Below, one piece after another: positions 17,021 to 24,989 of a DNA stretch of 41,209 nt. Each line of letters opens with the position of its first letter. The stretch's first letter is position 1. The notes beneath the pieces were generated by a model. That model worked only from the letters and a program-made list of their open reading frames with translations. It had not been told where the DNA came from and did not search any database. The stretch comes from Nitrospira sp. (GTDB lineage Bacteria > Nitrospirota > Nitrospiria > Nitrospirales > Nitrospiraceae), in assembly GCA_005116965.1 (NCBI GenBank), contig SWDG01000025.1, positions 532,933-574,141 of the forward strand. The letters run 5' to 3'. The position numbers were made by a program, and so were the translations under genes.

Positions 17021-18358
17021 ATGACGCTTCGTTTGCCCTCCTCCCCCGCGCAATCACTTCTTCGGAAGCTGATTGCGGCAGGGCTGAAGACAGCCGACCC
17101 CTATCAAGCCTTGCTCAATAGCATCTCTCTCAATAAACATTCCTTGCGTGTGGGCCGTCGCACCTACAACCTTTCACACATTGACCGTATTGTCGTGGTC
17201 GGTGCCGGCAAGGCTTCAGCAAGGATGGCACAAGCATTAGAGACTGCACTGGGGCCAAGGCTGGACGATGGACTTGTCATCGTCAAAACAGGTCACACAC
17301 TCCCGACCAAACGGATCACCGTCCTCGAAGCCAGCCATCCAATTCCCGATCGTGCTGGTCTTCACGCGACTCAACGGCTTCTGCGTCTGACACAATGTCT
17401 GACGCCTCGGGATCTGCTGATCGTGCTCCTGTCCGGAGGCGCATCGAGCCTACTCCCGGCCCCAGTCGCTGGTGTGACGTTGGCCGATAAGCAACGTACG
17501 ACGCGCTTGCTGCTTCGCAGCGGTGCAACGATCAACGAAATAAACGTCGTGAGAAAGCATTTATCATTGATCAAAGGAGGGGGATTAGCCACATCCACCC
17601 AGGCGAGGATTGTGACGCTCCTGCTTTCGGACGTCATCGGCGATGATCTCGGCTCTATCGGCTCTGGACCGACAGCGGCCGATCCCTCGACATTTGCGGA
17701 CGCAGTGGGAGTGTTGCAACGGTACAGAAGCTGGCATGCAGTACCCGAATCGGTACGACGCCACTTGGCCCGGGGCCGACAAGGAGATGCCTCAGAGACT
17801 CTGAAGCCTGGATCACGACGGTTGCGCAGCGTACAGCATCACATCATCGGGAACAACCGGATCATGCTGGAAGCCGTCGCAAGTACCGCACAGCAGGCCG
17901 GTCTCCATACCAAGTTCGCCTCTCACCCCATCACGGGAGATGCGCGCGGGGTAGCGAAGCAGTTGACGGACCTCGCCAAGGCGATTACCGAAGGGCATGG
18001 TCTCTTGAAGCGCCCATGTTGCGTGGTAGCGGGAGGCGAGACCACGGTGACGGTCACAGGCCGTGGAATGGGTGGACGCGCACAGGAATTCGCGGCTTCT
18101 GCGGCATTTGAGATCGCCGGTCTCCCCAACACATGGGTCGTGGCACTGGGCACCGACGGCACCGACGGACCCACCGATGCAGCCGGGGCGATTGTCACTG
18201 GAGGCACCGTCGCGCGAGCAAAGAAACTCGGCATTGATCTCCGCTCTTCCTTAGATCGGCACAATACCTACCCTGCCTTGAAAGCTCTTGGATGTCATAT
18301 CCATACCGGTCCGACGGGAACCAACGTCAACGACCTTTACCTTCTTCTCCTGCTCTAG
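17021..18358 (+). CDS. Glycerate 2-kinase (DUF4147/MOFRL family)
   Basis: This family phosphorylates D-glycerate to 2-phosphoglycerate with ATP. The N-terminal DUF4147 half has VVVGAGKAS with Lys64 and LLSGGASSLLPAP. The C-terminal MOFRL half starts near residue 330 with GGETTVTVTGRGMGGRAQE and ends near ATGTNVNDLYLLL-type sequence (GPTGTNVNDL). The 445-residue length is usual. It would feed carbon from glycerate into lower glycolysis and hence phosphoenolpyruvate, one step beyond the window's phosphoglycerate mutase. It lies 12 bases after mltD and 15 bases before the dikinase gene. The symbol gckA or ttuD would be conventional, but I leave it blank. Confidence 0.9.
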   Translation: MTLRLPSSPAQSLLRKLIAAGLKTADPYQALLNSISLNKHSLRVGRRTYNLSHIDRIVVVGAGKASARMAQALETALGPRLDDGLVIVKTGHTLPTKRITVLEASHPIPDRAGLHATQRLLRLTQCLTPRDLLIVLLSGGASSLLPAPVAGVTLADKQRTTRLLLRSGATINEINVVRKHLSLIKGGGLATSTQARIVTLLLSDVIGDDLGSIGSGPTAADPSTFADAVGVLQRYRSWHAVPESVRRHLARGRQGDASETLKPGSRRLRSVQHHIIGNNRIMLEAVASTAQQAGLHTKFASHPITGDARGVAKQLTDLAKAITEGHGLLKRPCCVVAGGETTVTVTGRGMGGRAQEFAASAAFEIAGLPNTWVVALGTDGTDGPTDAAGAIVTGGTVARAKKLGIDLRSSLDRHNTYPALKALGCHIHTGPTGTNVNDLYLLLLL

Positions 18359-18373
18359 CTACTATGCCGGGGT

Positions 18374-20995
18374 ATGACCCGTCCCATCATCCTTTCATTG
18401 TCTCAATGCAGCGATCTCGATCTTGTAGGCGGCAAGGCCGTTGGGCTCGCTCGGCTCATTGCGAGTGGGTTCCCTGTTCCTCAAGGGTTCTGCGTTACGA
18501 CAGAAGCCTATACGCAGTATGTACAGGCGTCAGGATTTATTGAGCATGAGGAGTGGCAGAGGGTCGGCGCATTATCAGGAAACGAGCGAACGTCGGTGCT
18601 GGCGGGCTGCCGGGAACGGATCAGACGGATAGAGATTTCCCAACTTGCCGCTCAATGTGTGACTGCGCTTCAGGCTCTTGATCAGCCGCCGAACACTCGC
18701 TGGGCCGTCCGGTCGTCGGCCACGAATGAGGATGCGGCTCATACCAGCTTTGCTGGGCTCTATCGCACTCACCTCGGTGTGGCGCTCTCAGGCATTGAGG
18801 CCGCGCTGAAAGACCTCTGGGTGTCGCTCTGGGACGAACGAGTGGTGAGGTACCAGGCTCGACAGAGCAACCAGATGGCTCCGAGAATGGCTGTGGTGGT
18901 CCAACCGATGGTCGAGGCACAATCGGCCGGAGTCGCCTATTCAATACACCCCGTGACCGGACGATCGAATCAGGTGACGGTTAACGCCGTACCCGGGCTC
19001 GCAGCGCCACTCGTCGACGGTACGGTCGCGCCAGACCAGTATGTCGTAGAAGTGACCGACAACGGGCAACCGACTCGGGTTCGTCGACGTATTCTTGTCC
19101 GTAAGTCTGACCGTCTGACGGTGTCGAAAGAGGGACTGCACACCGATCCGCTCGACGGAGTGACCACACTCCAATCGTCACTCACTGATGCTCAGCTTTT
19201 CTCCCTCGCCGAGACTGCCAAACACATCGAACGGTCCTTCGGACAGCCAATGGATCTTGAATGGGCGTTTGATATCCGACAATTGTGGATCGTGCAAGCC
19301 AGGCCGATTACCGCCGTCCGCCCTTCCTCCGATCTCACCAATGATGACTGCGAGTGGTCGCGTACGAATTTCAAAGAGACGCTGCCTGAACTGCCGAGCC
19401 TGCTGAGCCTCTCATTTCTTGAACGGTTTATGGATACTTACATCCTCTCGCATTATCGAAGACTTGGATGCCGTATCCCCGACGGACTCACGTCGGTCCG
19501 CGTGCTGAAGGGACGCCCGTACTTGAACGTCACTCTTTTCCATATCCTCATCGCTCAACTTCATGGAGACCCCTCCATGAACACCGAGCAAATGGGCGGT
19601 AAGCCACTACAGACCGTGCCACAGGTCCAGCCACTCAGTGGGTTCGCCTTTGTCCGCGCGAGTTGGATGGTGTGGGCAGAAATGCGACGGGTGGAACGAT
19701 CGGGCCCGCGTCTGTTTGAGGAAATGAAGGCGCTGGCCGCAACGTATCGTCGAGAGCACATTCTACACCTCTCTGTGGAGGAGCTCGTGCCCGAGCTCGA
19801 CAAGCTCGGACCCTGGTTGGAGGGCCGTGAAGTCACGTTCGGTATTGCCGGGGGAGTCGGGCAATGCCTACAGATTTTCAGCCAGCACTTACCTCAATGG
19901 CTTGGTCCAGACTGGAGAGGTCTGCTGAATGCCGCCCTTCAAGGACAAGGGACAGTGATCAGTGCACAGCAGATTCTCCGGCTCGCTGAGCTTACAGATA
20001 TCGCCAGAGATGAAGCAGTGGCGAACGCATTTCTCACATCTGAACCATGGAACCCATTGACGTTTCGGATGGCTCTCGCCGACACCACATTTCTGCGCAC
20101 CTTTGATAAATACCTTGAAGAGTATGGCCATCGTGCGGTTGGCGAATCAGACGTGATGGCCCCGCGTCTCGCCGATAACCCGGAACCGATACTCGCTATC
20201 TTGCGATCCCAACTCATCTCCACTGCTCCTTCTCAGGAAACCATTCGCTCGCGCCAAGACGAGACGAGAGCCGCTGCACTGGACCAGATCAAACGGCGAA
20301 TCGGCTGGCGTCTGGACAGATGGGCCCTGTTCTTGTGGTGTTACCATAGATTGGGCCGGTTCTTTGCTCTGCGTGAAGCCAACCGGCACCACCTGATGTA
20401 TTACTCAATCGCCATTCGCACCCTCTTGTTGCGCCTCGGAGAACTGCTGGTCGAGCGGGGCCAGCTCAACCAACGCGACGATATCTTTTTTTTGACGATC
20501 AGCGATCGAGCCGACCTGTTGGCTGGAAGCATGCGAGACTGGAAATCTGAGATTCGAGCACGGCGAACTGCGCACGAGCACAACGCAAAATTTGAAGTTC
20601 CTGACACAATTCACGACTGGGAAGCTGCGAGCGTACAGACCGTGACATCTGACAAATTCGAAGAGAACGGCATCCTGACGGGCATGCCGATTAGCGTGGG
20701 AACCGTAGCAGGTCTAGTTCGAACGATCCGTTCAGCCACAGATTGGGGCAAGGTGAGGCCGGGGGAGATCCTGGTAGTCTCCGTCATCGATCCCGGCTTG
20801 GCTCCTCTCTTCGGTCTTGCTGGAGGCCTGATCGCGGAAATGGGTGGTACGCTGTCTCACGGAGCCATTATTGCACGCGAATATGGACTCCCAACCATCG
20901 CCAATGTCGCAGGCGCCATGACACGACTGACAGATGGAATGCAGGTCTCCATTGATGCCGGATCAGGGACCATTCGTATAGAGCCATTTCCATAA
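18374..20995 (+). CDS. PEP-synthase-like dikinase resembling rifampicin phosphotransferase
   Basis: The 873-residue protein has an N-terminal ATP-grasp domain (about 1-315, opening VGGKAVGLARL and containing AVRSSATNEDAAHTSFAG). A long middle domain of about 500 residues follows, then a C-terminal swivelling phosphohistidine domain with H829 in GGTLSHGAIIAREYGLP. It lacks the C-terminal PEP/pyruvate-binding barrel of PEP synthase and pyruvate phosphate dikinase. That order, the length and the histidine position match rifampicin phosphotransferases, which transfer the ATP beta-phosphate to a small molecule. The substrate here is unknown: it may be an antibiotic or a metabolite. It is the third gene after mltD and the glycerate kinase. 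Annotators may call it ppsA, which I think is wrong. Confidence 0.85.
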   Translation: MTRPIILSLSQCSDLDLVGGKAVGLARLIASGFPVPQGFCVTTEAYTQYVQASGFIEHEEWQRVGALSGNERTSVLAGCRERIRRIEISQLAAQCVTALQALDQPPNTRWAVRSSATNEDAAHTSFAGLYRTHLGVALSGIEAALKDLWVSLWDERVVRYQARQSNQMAPRMAVVVQPMVEAQSAGVAYSIHPVTGRSNQVTVNAVPGLAAPLVDGTVAPDQYVVEVTDNGQPTRVRRRILVRKSDRLTVSKEGLHTDPLDGVTTLQSSLTDAQLFSLAETAKHIERSFGQPMDLEWAFDIRQLWIVQARPITAVRPSSDLTNDDCEWSRTNFKETLPELPSLLSLSFLERFMDTYILSHYRRLGCRIPDGLTSVRVLKGRPYLNVTLFHILIAQLHGDPSMNTEQMGGKPLQTVPQVQPLSGFAFVRASWMVWAEMRRVERSGPRLFEEMKALAATYRREHILHLSVEELVPELDKLGPWLEGREVTFGIAGGVGQCLQIFSQHLPQWLGPDWRGLLNAALQGQGTVISAQQILRLAELTDIARDEAVANAFLTSEPWNPLTFRMALADTTFLRTFDKYLEEYGHRAVGESDVMAPRLADNPEPILAILRSQLISTAPSQETIRSRQDETRAAALDQIKRRIGWRLDRWALFLWCYHRLGRFFALREANRHHLMYYSIAIRTLLLRLGELLVERGQLNQRDDIFFLTISDRADLLAGSMRDWKSEIRARRTAHEHNAKFEVPDTIHDWEAASVQTVTSDKFEENGILTGMPISVGTVAGLVRTIRSATDWGKVRPGEILVVSVIDPGLAPLFGLAGGLIAEMGGTLSHGAIIAREYGLPTIANVAGAMTRLTDGMQVSIDAGSGTIRIEPFP

Positions 20996-21037
20996 CTTGC
21001 CATTGACTAGAGCTAATCGATCCAGGCCTTCTGCTCC

Positions 21038-21066
21038 TTGACCTTTTTCAATTCCTTGCGTAGTCT
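21038..21066 (+). promoter_or_regulatory. Possible promoter for rmuC
   Basis: TTGACC (21038-21043) and TAGTCT (21061-21066) are 17 bases apart in the only intergenic gap before rmuC. The -10 is a weak match. Confidence 0.35.
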
Positions 21067-21126
21067 TCGATCAAATTGTGAATCTTCACGCTATATGTAG
21101 CGGTTCAATGCAATGGGACTTGTGCC

Positions 21127-22497
21127 ATGGATCAATCACTAGCCGGCATCACCCCCCTTGCGATCGGTTTCGGCGCAGGACTGCTCCTGGGCGGGGTGTT
21201 TGCAGGACTGTGGATCACCACTCGTCTCCGACCTCAAGCTCAGCGGGCTGAAGCAATGGTGGATGAGCTGCGAAGACAGATAGACCAAGAGCGAGACGCG
21301 ATGGCCTCTCTCCGCCACGAGTTGTCCGACGCTCAACACGCACGAGTCACTGCGGAAACCAGAATGGAGGACGCCTCACGCCAGCTCACAGACCAGAAAG
21401 TCCTCATTGATCACACACGTCAGGAACTCATGGGGTCATTCCAGGCTCTGTCCGGCGAAGCGTTGAAACAAAATAACGAGGCGTTCTTGAAGCTCGCCGC
21501 CGTGTCGTTTGAAAGCCTTCACGTCAAAGCAGAGGGTGACTTGGTGCAACGGCAGCAGGCTGTCGATGCGCTGGTCCGCCCGCTCCAAGAATCCCTGCAA
21601 CGCTACGATGAACAGTTGCGCTTATTGGAACAATCGCGACAGTCGGCCTACGGTGGATTAGATCAACATTTGAAGTCGCTAGCGGAATCGCAGCAACGGT
21701 TGCAGCAGGAGACTGGAAACTTAGTCAAAGCCTTGCGGGCTCCGACCGTACGAGGCCAATGGGGTGAGTTGACGTTGAAGCGAGTCGCCGAACTGGCAGG
21801 CATGGTCGACCACTGCGATTTTATCGAACAGCCGTCTGTCACGGGCGACGATGGGCGCTTTCGGCCAGATATGGTCGTGCAATTGCCTGGCGGACGCCAA
21901 ATTATCGTGGATGCGAAGACCGTGCTGTCTGCGTACCTTGATGCCCATGAAGCCCAGAGCGAGGCCCAACAACTGGAAGCCTTGCGTCGCCACGCAGCCC
22001 AGGTGAAGAGCCGTATGGACGAGTTGTCGCTGAAAGCGTACTGGACACAGTTCGACCGCGCGCCTGAATTTGTCGTGTTGTTTCTTCCGGGTGAGCAATT
22101 CCTCGGAGCGGCGCTGGACCAGAACCCCAGACTCATTGAAGAGGGATTCGCAAACGGAATCGTGTTGGCAACCCCAGCGACACTCATTGCGTTACTCCGT
22201 GCAGTCGCGTACGGCTGGCGTCAAGAACGAATGACCGCCCATGCAGAAGAAGCCGGTCGGTTAGGCAAAGAACTGTATGAGCGCATGGCGGTGCTGGCTG
22301 AACATATGAATGACGTCGGTCAGGCCCTTGGGAAAAGCGTATCGGCGTATAACCGAGCCGTCGGCTCTCTTGAAACGCGCATTCTTCCCGCAGCCCGGCG
22401 CTTCAAAGAATTGGGGGTCTCGTCGGATCGGGACATCCCGGTGCTGGAGTCGGCAGGCGTGGTTCCACGTAAGACCTTGCCATTTGATATCGAATGA
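21127..22497 (+). CDS. rmuC: DNA recombination protein RmuC
   Basis: RmuC is a membrane-anchored, nuclease-fold protein that limits recombination at short inverted repeats. The 456-residue protein has one N-terminal membrane segment (about 9-31), a coiled coil (about 35-110 and 150-200), and the RmuC core domain from about 195 to 410. The core includes APTVRGQWGELTLKRVAELAGM, a GRFRPDMVVQLPGGRQIIVDAK segment containing the conserved Asp-Lys pair, and FLPGEQFLGAAL. A MazG-like gene begins 10 bases after the stop. It probably forms an operon with that gene and the PilZ gene. Confidence 0.93.
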   Translation: MDQSLAGITPLAIGFGAGLLLGGVFAGLWITTRLRPQAQRAEAMVDELRRQIDQERDAMASLRHELSDAQHARVTAETRMEDASRQLTDQKVLIDHTRQELMGSFQALSGEALKQNNEAFLKLAAVSFESLHVKAEGDLVQRQQAVDALVRPLQESLQRYDEQLRLLEQSRQSAYGGLDQHLKSLAESQQRLQQETGNLVKALRAPTVRGQWGELTLKRVAELAGMVDHCDFIEQPSVTGDDGRFRPDMVVQLPGGRQIIVDAKTVLSAYLDAHEAQSEAQQLEALRRHAAQVKSRMDELSLKAYWTQFDRAPEFVVLFLPGEQFLGAALDQNPRLIEEGFANGIVLATPATLIALLRAVAYGWRQERMTAHAEEAGRLGKELYERMAVLAEHMNDVGQALGKSVSAYNRAVGSLETRILPAARRFKELGVSSDRDIPVLESAGVVPRKTLPFDIE

Positions 22498-22507
22498 AGG
22501 AGCAGGC

Positions 22508-22939
22508 ATGACCGACGAACAAGCCATGGTCGAAGCATTTCATCGCAAGTTCGAGATTGTGGCACAAACAGCCCCGATGGATGTGAGTGAAGAGACGAAA
22601 CACCTCCGCGTTCGACTCATTCAGGAAGAGTTCGACGAATTAAAGGAAGCCCTGGCCTCTGGAAATCTTGCTGCGGTGGCCAAAGAAATGGCAGATCTTC
22701 TGTATGTGACCTATGGTACTGCGGTTTCCTACGGGATCGATATGGAGCCGGTATTTCAGGAAGTCCACCGATCGAATCTGAGCAAAATCGGCGGCTACAA
22801 GCGGGCGGATGGAAAGTGGGTGAAGCCCCCCACCTATTCGCCGGCGAATATCGAACCGATTTTGGAGACCCAACGTGAGCAACTGCCGACGGAGCGGCTA
22901 TCGGTGCATGATGCCGCCGGTGTGTCCCAAAGTTCATGA
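22508..22939 (+). CDS. MazG-like nucleotide pyrophosphohydrolase
   Basis: From the ATG at 22508, preceded by AAGGAG, the protein is 143 residues. The all-alpha NTP-PPase motif is visible: E41-x-x-E44 in QEEFDELKEAL and E60-x-x-D63 in KEMADLLYV, which coordinate magnesium. The family hydrolyses nucleoside triphosphates or related nucleotides such as phosphoribosyl-ATP to monophosphates, often for housecleaning. A longer frame opening at 22310 inside rmuC is ignored because of the strong ribosome binding site. It lies between rmuC and the PilZ gene, which starts in an ATGA overlap with this stop. A nucleotide-pool role alongside DNA maintenance is inference. Confidence 0.87.
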   Translation: MTDEQAMVEAFHRKFEIVAQTAPMDVSEETKHLRVRLIQEEFDELKEALASGNLAAVAKEMADLLYVTYGTAVSYGIDMEPVFQEVHRSNLSKIGGYKRADGKWVKPPTYSPANIEPILETQREQLPTERLSVHDAAGVSQSS

Positions 22940-23448
22940 GAGATCCACACTGCCCTAGTTGCGGAACCCCCTTCGTCCGAGTCGTCTATGACGAAGGAAC
23001 CGTCGAGCGAATCTTGAATCGCTTCAGGATGTTCTCATTCCGGTGCCAACTCTGCACCGCACGCTTCCGTGTCTATCGGGCTCAGCCCCCAGCCCAGCCC
23101 TCCGTCTCGGATCGCCGGCAATACAAACGACTACCAGTGTCGTTCAGGGCCAACCTGCTTGCAGGAAACGCCAGGCGAATGGACAATCGCGTGACGGATA
23201 TCTCCATGGGAGGGTGCACGCTCGAGACGACGGCAACCTTGCCTCAGGGCTCGTTTATCGAGCTGGTCATCAAACCGGCTTCCAATGAAGAACCCATTAA
23301 GATTGGGACGGCCATGGTGTGTTCTTCGCGACCGGAATCGATGGGCATCCGATTTCTCGAAATGGTGGCGGATGACAAGAACCGCCTTAGCCAGGTCATC
23401 CTCAGCTTGCTGGTAGGACAAAGCCTCCATCCTAATCTTCTCGCCTAA
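22936..23448 (+). CDS. PilZ-domain protein with N-terminal zinc ribbon
   Basis: The 170-residue protein begins with a zinc ribbon (C6-x2-C9 and C37-x2-C40). The PilZ domain follows from about residue 60: R61-QYK-R65 gives the RxxxR motif and D88-I-S90-MG-G93 the (D/N)xSxxG motif, both needed to bind cyclic di-GMP. It therefore probably binds that second messenger, and the ribbon may contact protein or nucleic acid. It starts inside the MazG-like gene's stop (ATGA) and is convergent with panC, 12 bases away. The output process is not evident from neighbours. Confidence 0.87.
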   Translation: MRDPHCPSCGTPFVRVVYDEGTVERILNRFRMFSFRCQLCTARFRVYRAQPPAQPSVSDRRQYKRLPVSFRANLLAGNARRMDNRVTDISMGGCTLETTATLPQGSFIELVIKPASNEEPIKIGTAMVCSSRPESMGIRFLEMVADDKNRLSQVILSLLVGQSLHPNLLA

Positions 23449-23460
23449 AGACGCCTCGCT

Positions 23461-24324
23461 TTATTTGGAAGACCGCTGAGGCAGGGCAACCAGAAGATTG
23501 TCGATAAGCCGAACGGATCCTATCCGCACTGCGCCAAGCAGCACGACTCGCGACGTGACATCGCACAAGGGTTCCAAAGTAGACGGATCGCACACTGCCA
23601 GATAGTCGATCGTGATGGCCGGTTCTTTCTTGAGAACATGAGCCATCGCTGACTGTACGGCCTTCCCATCGGTGACGCCTCTCCGAATCACCCTGGCGCC
23701 TGCTTGCAAGCTCTTGTACAACGTGACCGCACGCTTTCGTTCATCCGGCGACAGATAGACATTGCGTGAGCTCATCGCCAGCCCGTCTGTTTCACGGACG
23801 GTAGGACAGACAACCATCTCCACACCGAGATTCAAATCTTTCACCAGCTGCCGGACCAGCGCCGATTGCTGGAAATCTTTCTGTCCAAAGAGCGCGACCT
23901 GAGGGCGGACAATTCCGAAGAGCTTCGTCACGACAGTCGCAACACCGGAAAAATGGTGAGGACGTATTTCCCCTTCCCACCGGTGTGTGACTGTCGGAAG
24001 TGTGACCACGGTTTGAAATCCGTTCGGGTACATCGCCTGCACGGTCGGCTCAAAGCAGACATCAACCCTTTCTTTTCGGCACAGGGCTCGATCCTGAGAA
24101 AGAGCACGTGGGTACTTGGCCAGATCTTCCTGAGGACCGAACTGCGCAGGGTTCACAAAGATACTGACGACAAGCGTATCGCATCGCAACCGCGCCGCTC
24201 GTATCAGAGCCCGATGGCCCTCGTGCAGCGCCCCCATCGTCGGGACCAGACCGATCCTCACGCCTTCGCGCAGGAATCTCTGGCTCAAAACCGCCATGCC
24301 TGTAGCCGAACGAATGATCTTCAT
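23461..24324 (-). CDS. panC: Pantothenate synthetase
   Basis: PanC condenses pantoate and beta-alanine with ATP to make pantothenate, the precursor of coenzyme A. The HIGH-type nucleotidylyl motif PTMGALHEGH is at 28-37, FGQKDFQQ at 146-153 binds pantoate, and MSSRN at 184-188 is the KMSKS-like motif. The 287-residue length is normal. It overlaps the folK stop by four bases (ATGA), so the two cofactor genes are translationally coupled. Confidence 0.96.
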   Translation of the reverse strand: MKIIRSATGMAVLSQRFLREGVRIGLVPTMGALHEGHRALIRAARLRCDTLVVSIFVNPAQFGPQEDLAKYPRALSQDRALCRKERVDVCFEPTVQAMYPNGFQTVVTLPTVTHRWEGEIRPHHFSGVATVVTKLFGIVRPQVALFGQKDFQQSALVRQLVKDLNLGVEMVVCPTVRETDGLAMSSRNVYLSPDERKRAVTLYKSLQAGARVIRRGVTDGKAVQSAMAHVLKKEPAITIDYLAVCDPSTLEPLCDVTSRVVLLGAVRIGSVRLIDNLLVALPQRSSK

Positions 24325-24875
24325 GAGTCAGATGGAGAACTGCAGGCAGGACGTGAGCCGTATCTCGTGGACGGCTGAGGAAACAGGAGACGCACTTGAG
24401 AGTGGTCCTTGGCATCGGTCAAGAGTTGCGCCATCGATTGGTTGAGCGTTGGATGGACCCACAGCGGATCCAGTTCATTCATCGGCATCAGGACAAATCG
24501 GCGTTGATGGAGACGAGGATGGGGGATGGTCAGCCCTGGCTCCTTGATCACATGCTCCCCATAAAAGAGGATGTCTAAGTCGATCGTGCGAGGACCGGAC
24601 CGATTGTCTTCATCTCGATCAAGTGCCCGTTCAATTTCCTGGAGTGTCGAGAGGAGGCTGCGGGGCGTAATGTTCGTTTCAAGCTGCACCACCCCGTTGA
24701 GGAACCATCCCTCTCCGGGATCGATCCGGTCGCGTACCGGTTCTGTTTCATACAGCAGTGAGACGCCTTGCAGTCGAGAATGTGGGAGGAGGCTGAGCAA
24801 CGTCACTACTCGATCGCAAAAATCGACTCGATCACCGACGTTCGATCCAAATCCGATGAAGACCGTCTCTTTCAT
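24321..24875 (-). CDS. folK: 6-hydroxymethyl-7,8-dihydropterin pyrophosphokinase
   Basis: FolK transfers pyrophosphate from ATP to hydroxymethyl-dihydropterin in folate synthesis. GSNVGDR near the N-terminus, the magnesium-binding GPRTIDLDILFYG (94-106, with D99 and D101) and HPRLHQRRFVL (119-129) are all intact. The 184-residue protein has a C-terminal tail of some 25 residues beyond the usual end. The ribosome binding site is poor. It pairs with panC, a pairing of folate and pantothenate genes seen in many bacteria. Confidence 0.94.
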   Translation of the reverse strand: MKETVFIGFGSNVGDRVDFCDRVVTLLSLLPHSRLQGVSLLYETEPVRDRIDPGEGWFLNGVVQLETNITPRSLLSTLQEIERALDRDEDNRSGPRTIDLDILFYGEHVIKEPGLTIPHPRLHQRRFVLMPMNELDPLWVHPTLNQSMAQLLTDAKDHSQVRLLFPQPSTRYGSRPACSSPSDS

Positions 24876-24884
24876 GCCCGTATC

Positions 24885-24980
24885 TCGTGAAGCGTTATTC
24901 GTGAATCGCTAAGACAAAAAAGCCTTCTGCGAACGACGCTCGCCTCGCTGAGTCGGAGAAGCGGGCTTCACGCTTCACGA
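24885..24980. repeat. 11-bp inverted repeat flanking a 74-base spacer
   Basis: TCGTGAAGCGT (24885-24895) and its exact complement ACGCTTCACGA (24970-24980) bracket the gap between folK and the DapL-type gene. The sequence between them includes related short words (TTCGTGAATCGC, GGCTTCACGC), so the element looks like a REP-type dispersed repeat rather than a simple terminator. A T-run is absent. Confidence 0.5.
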
Positions 24981-24989
24981 ACGACATGG

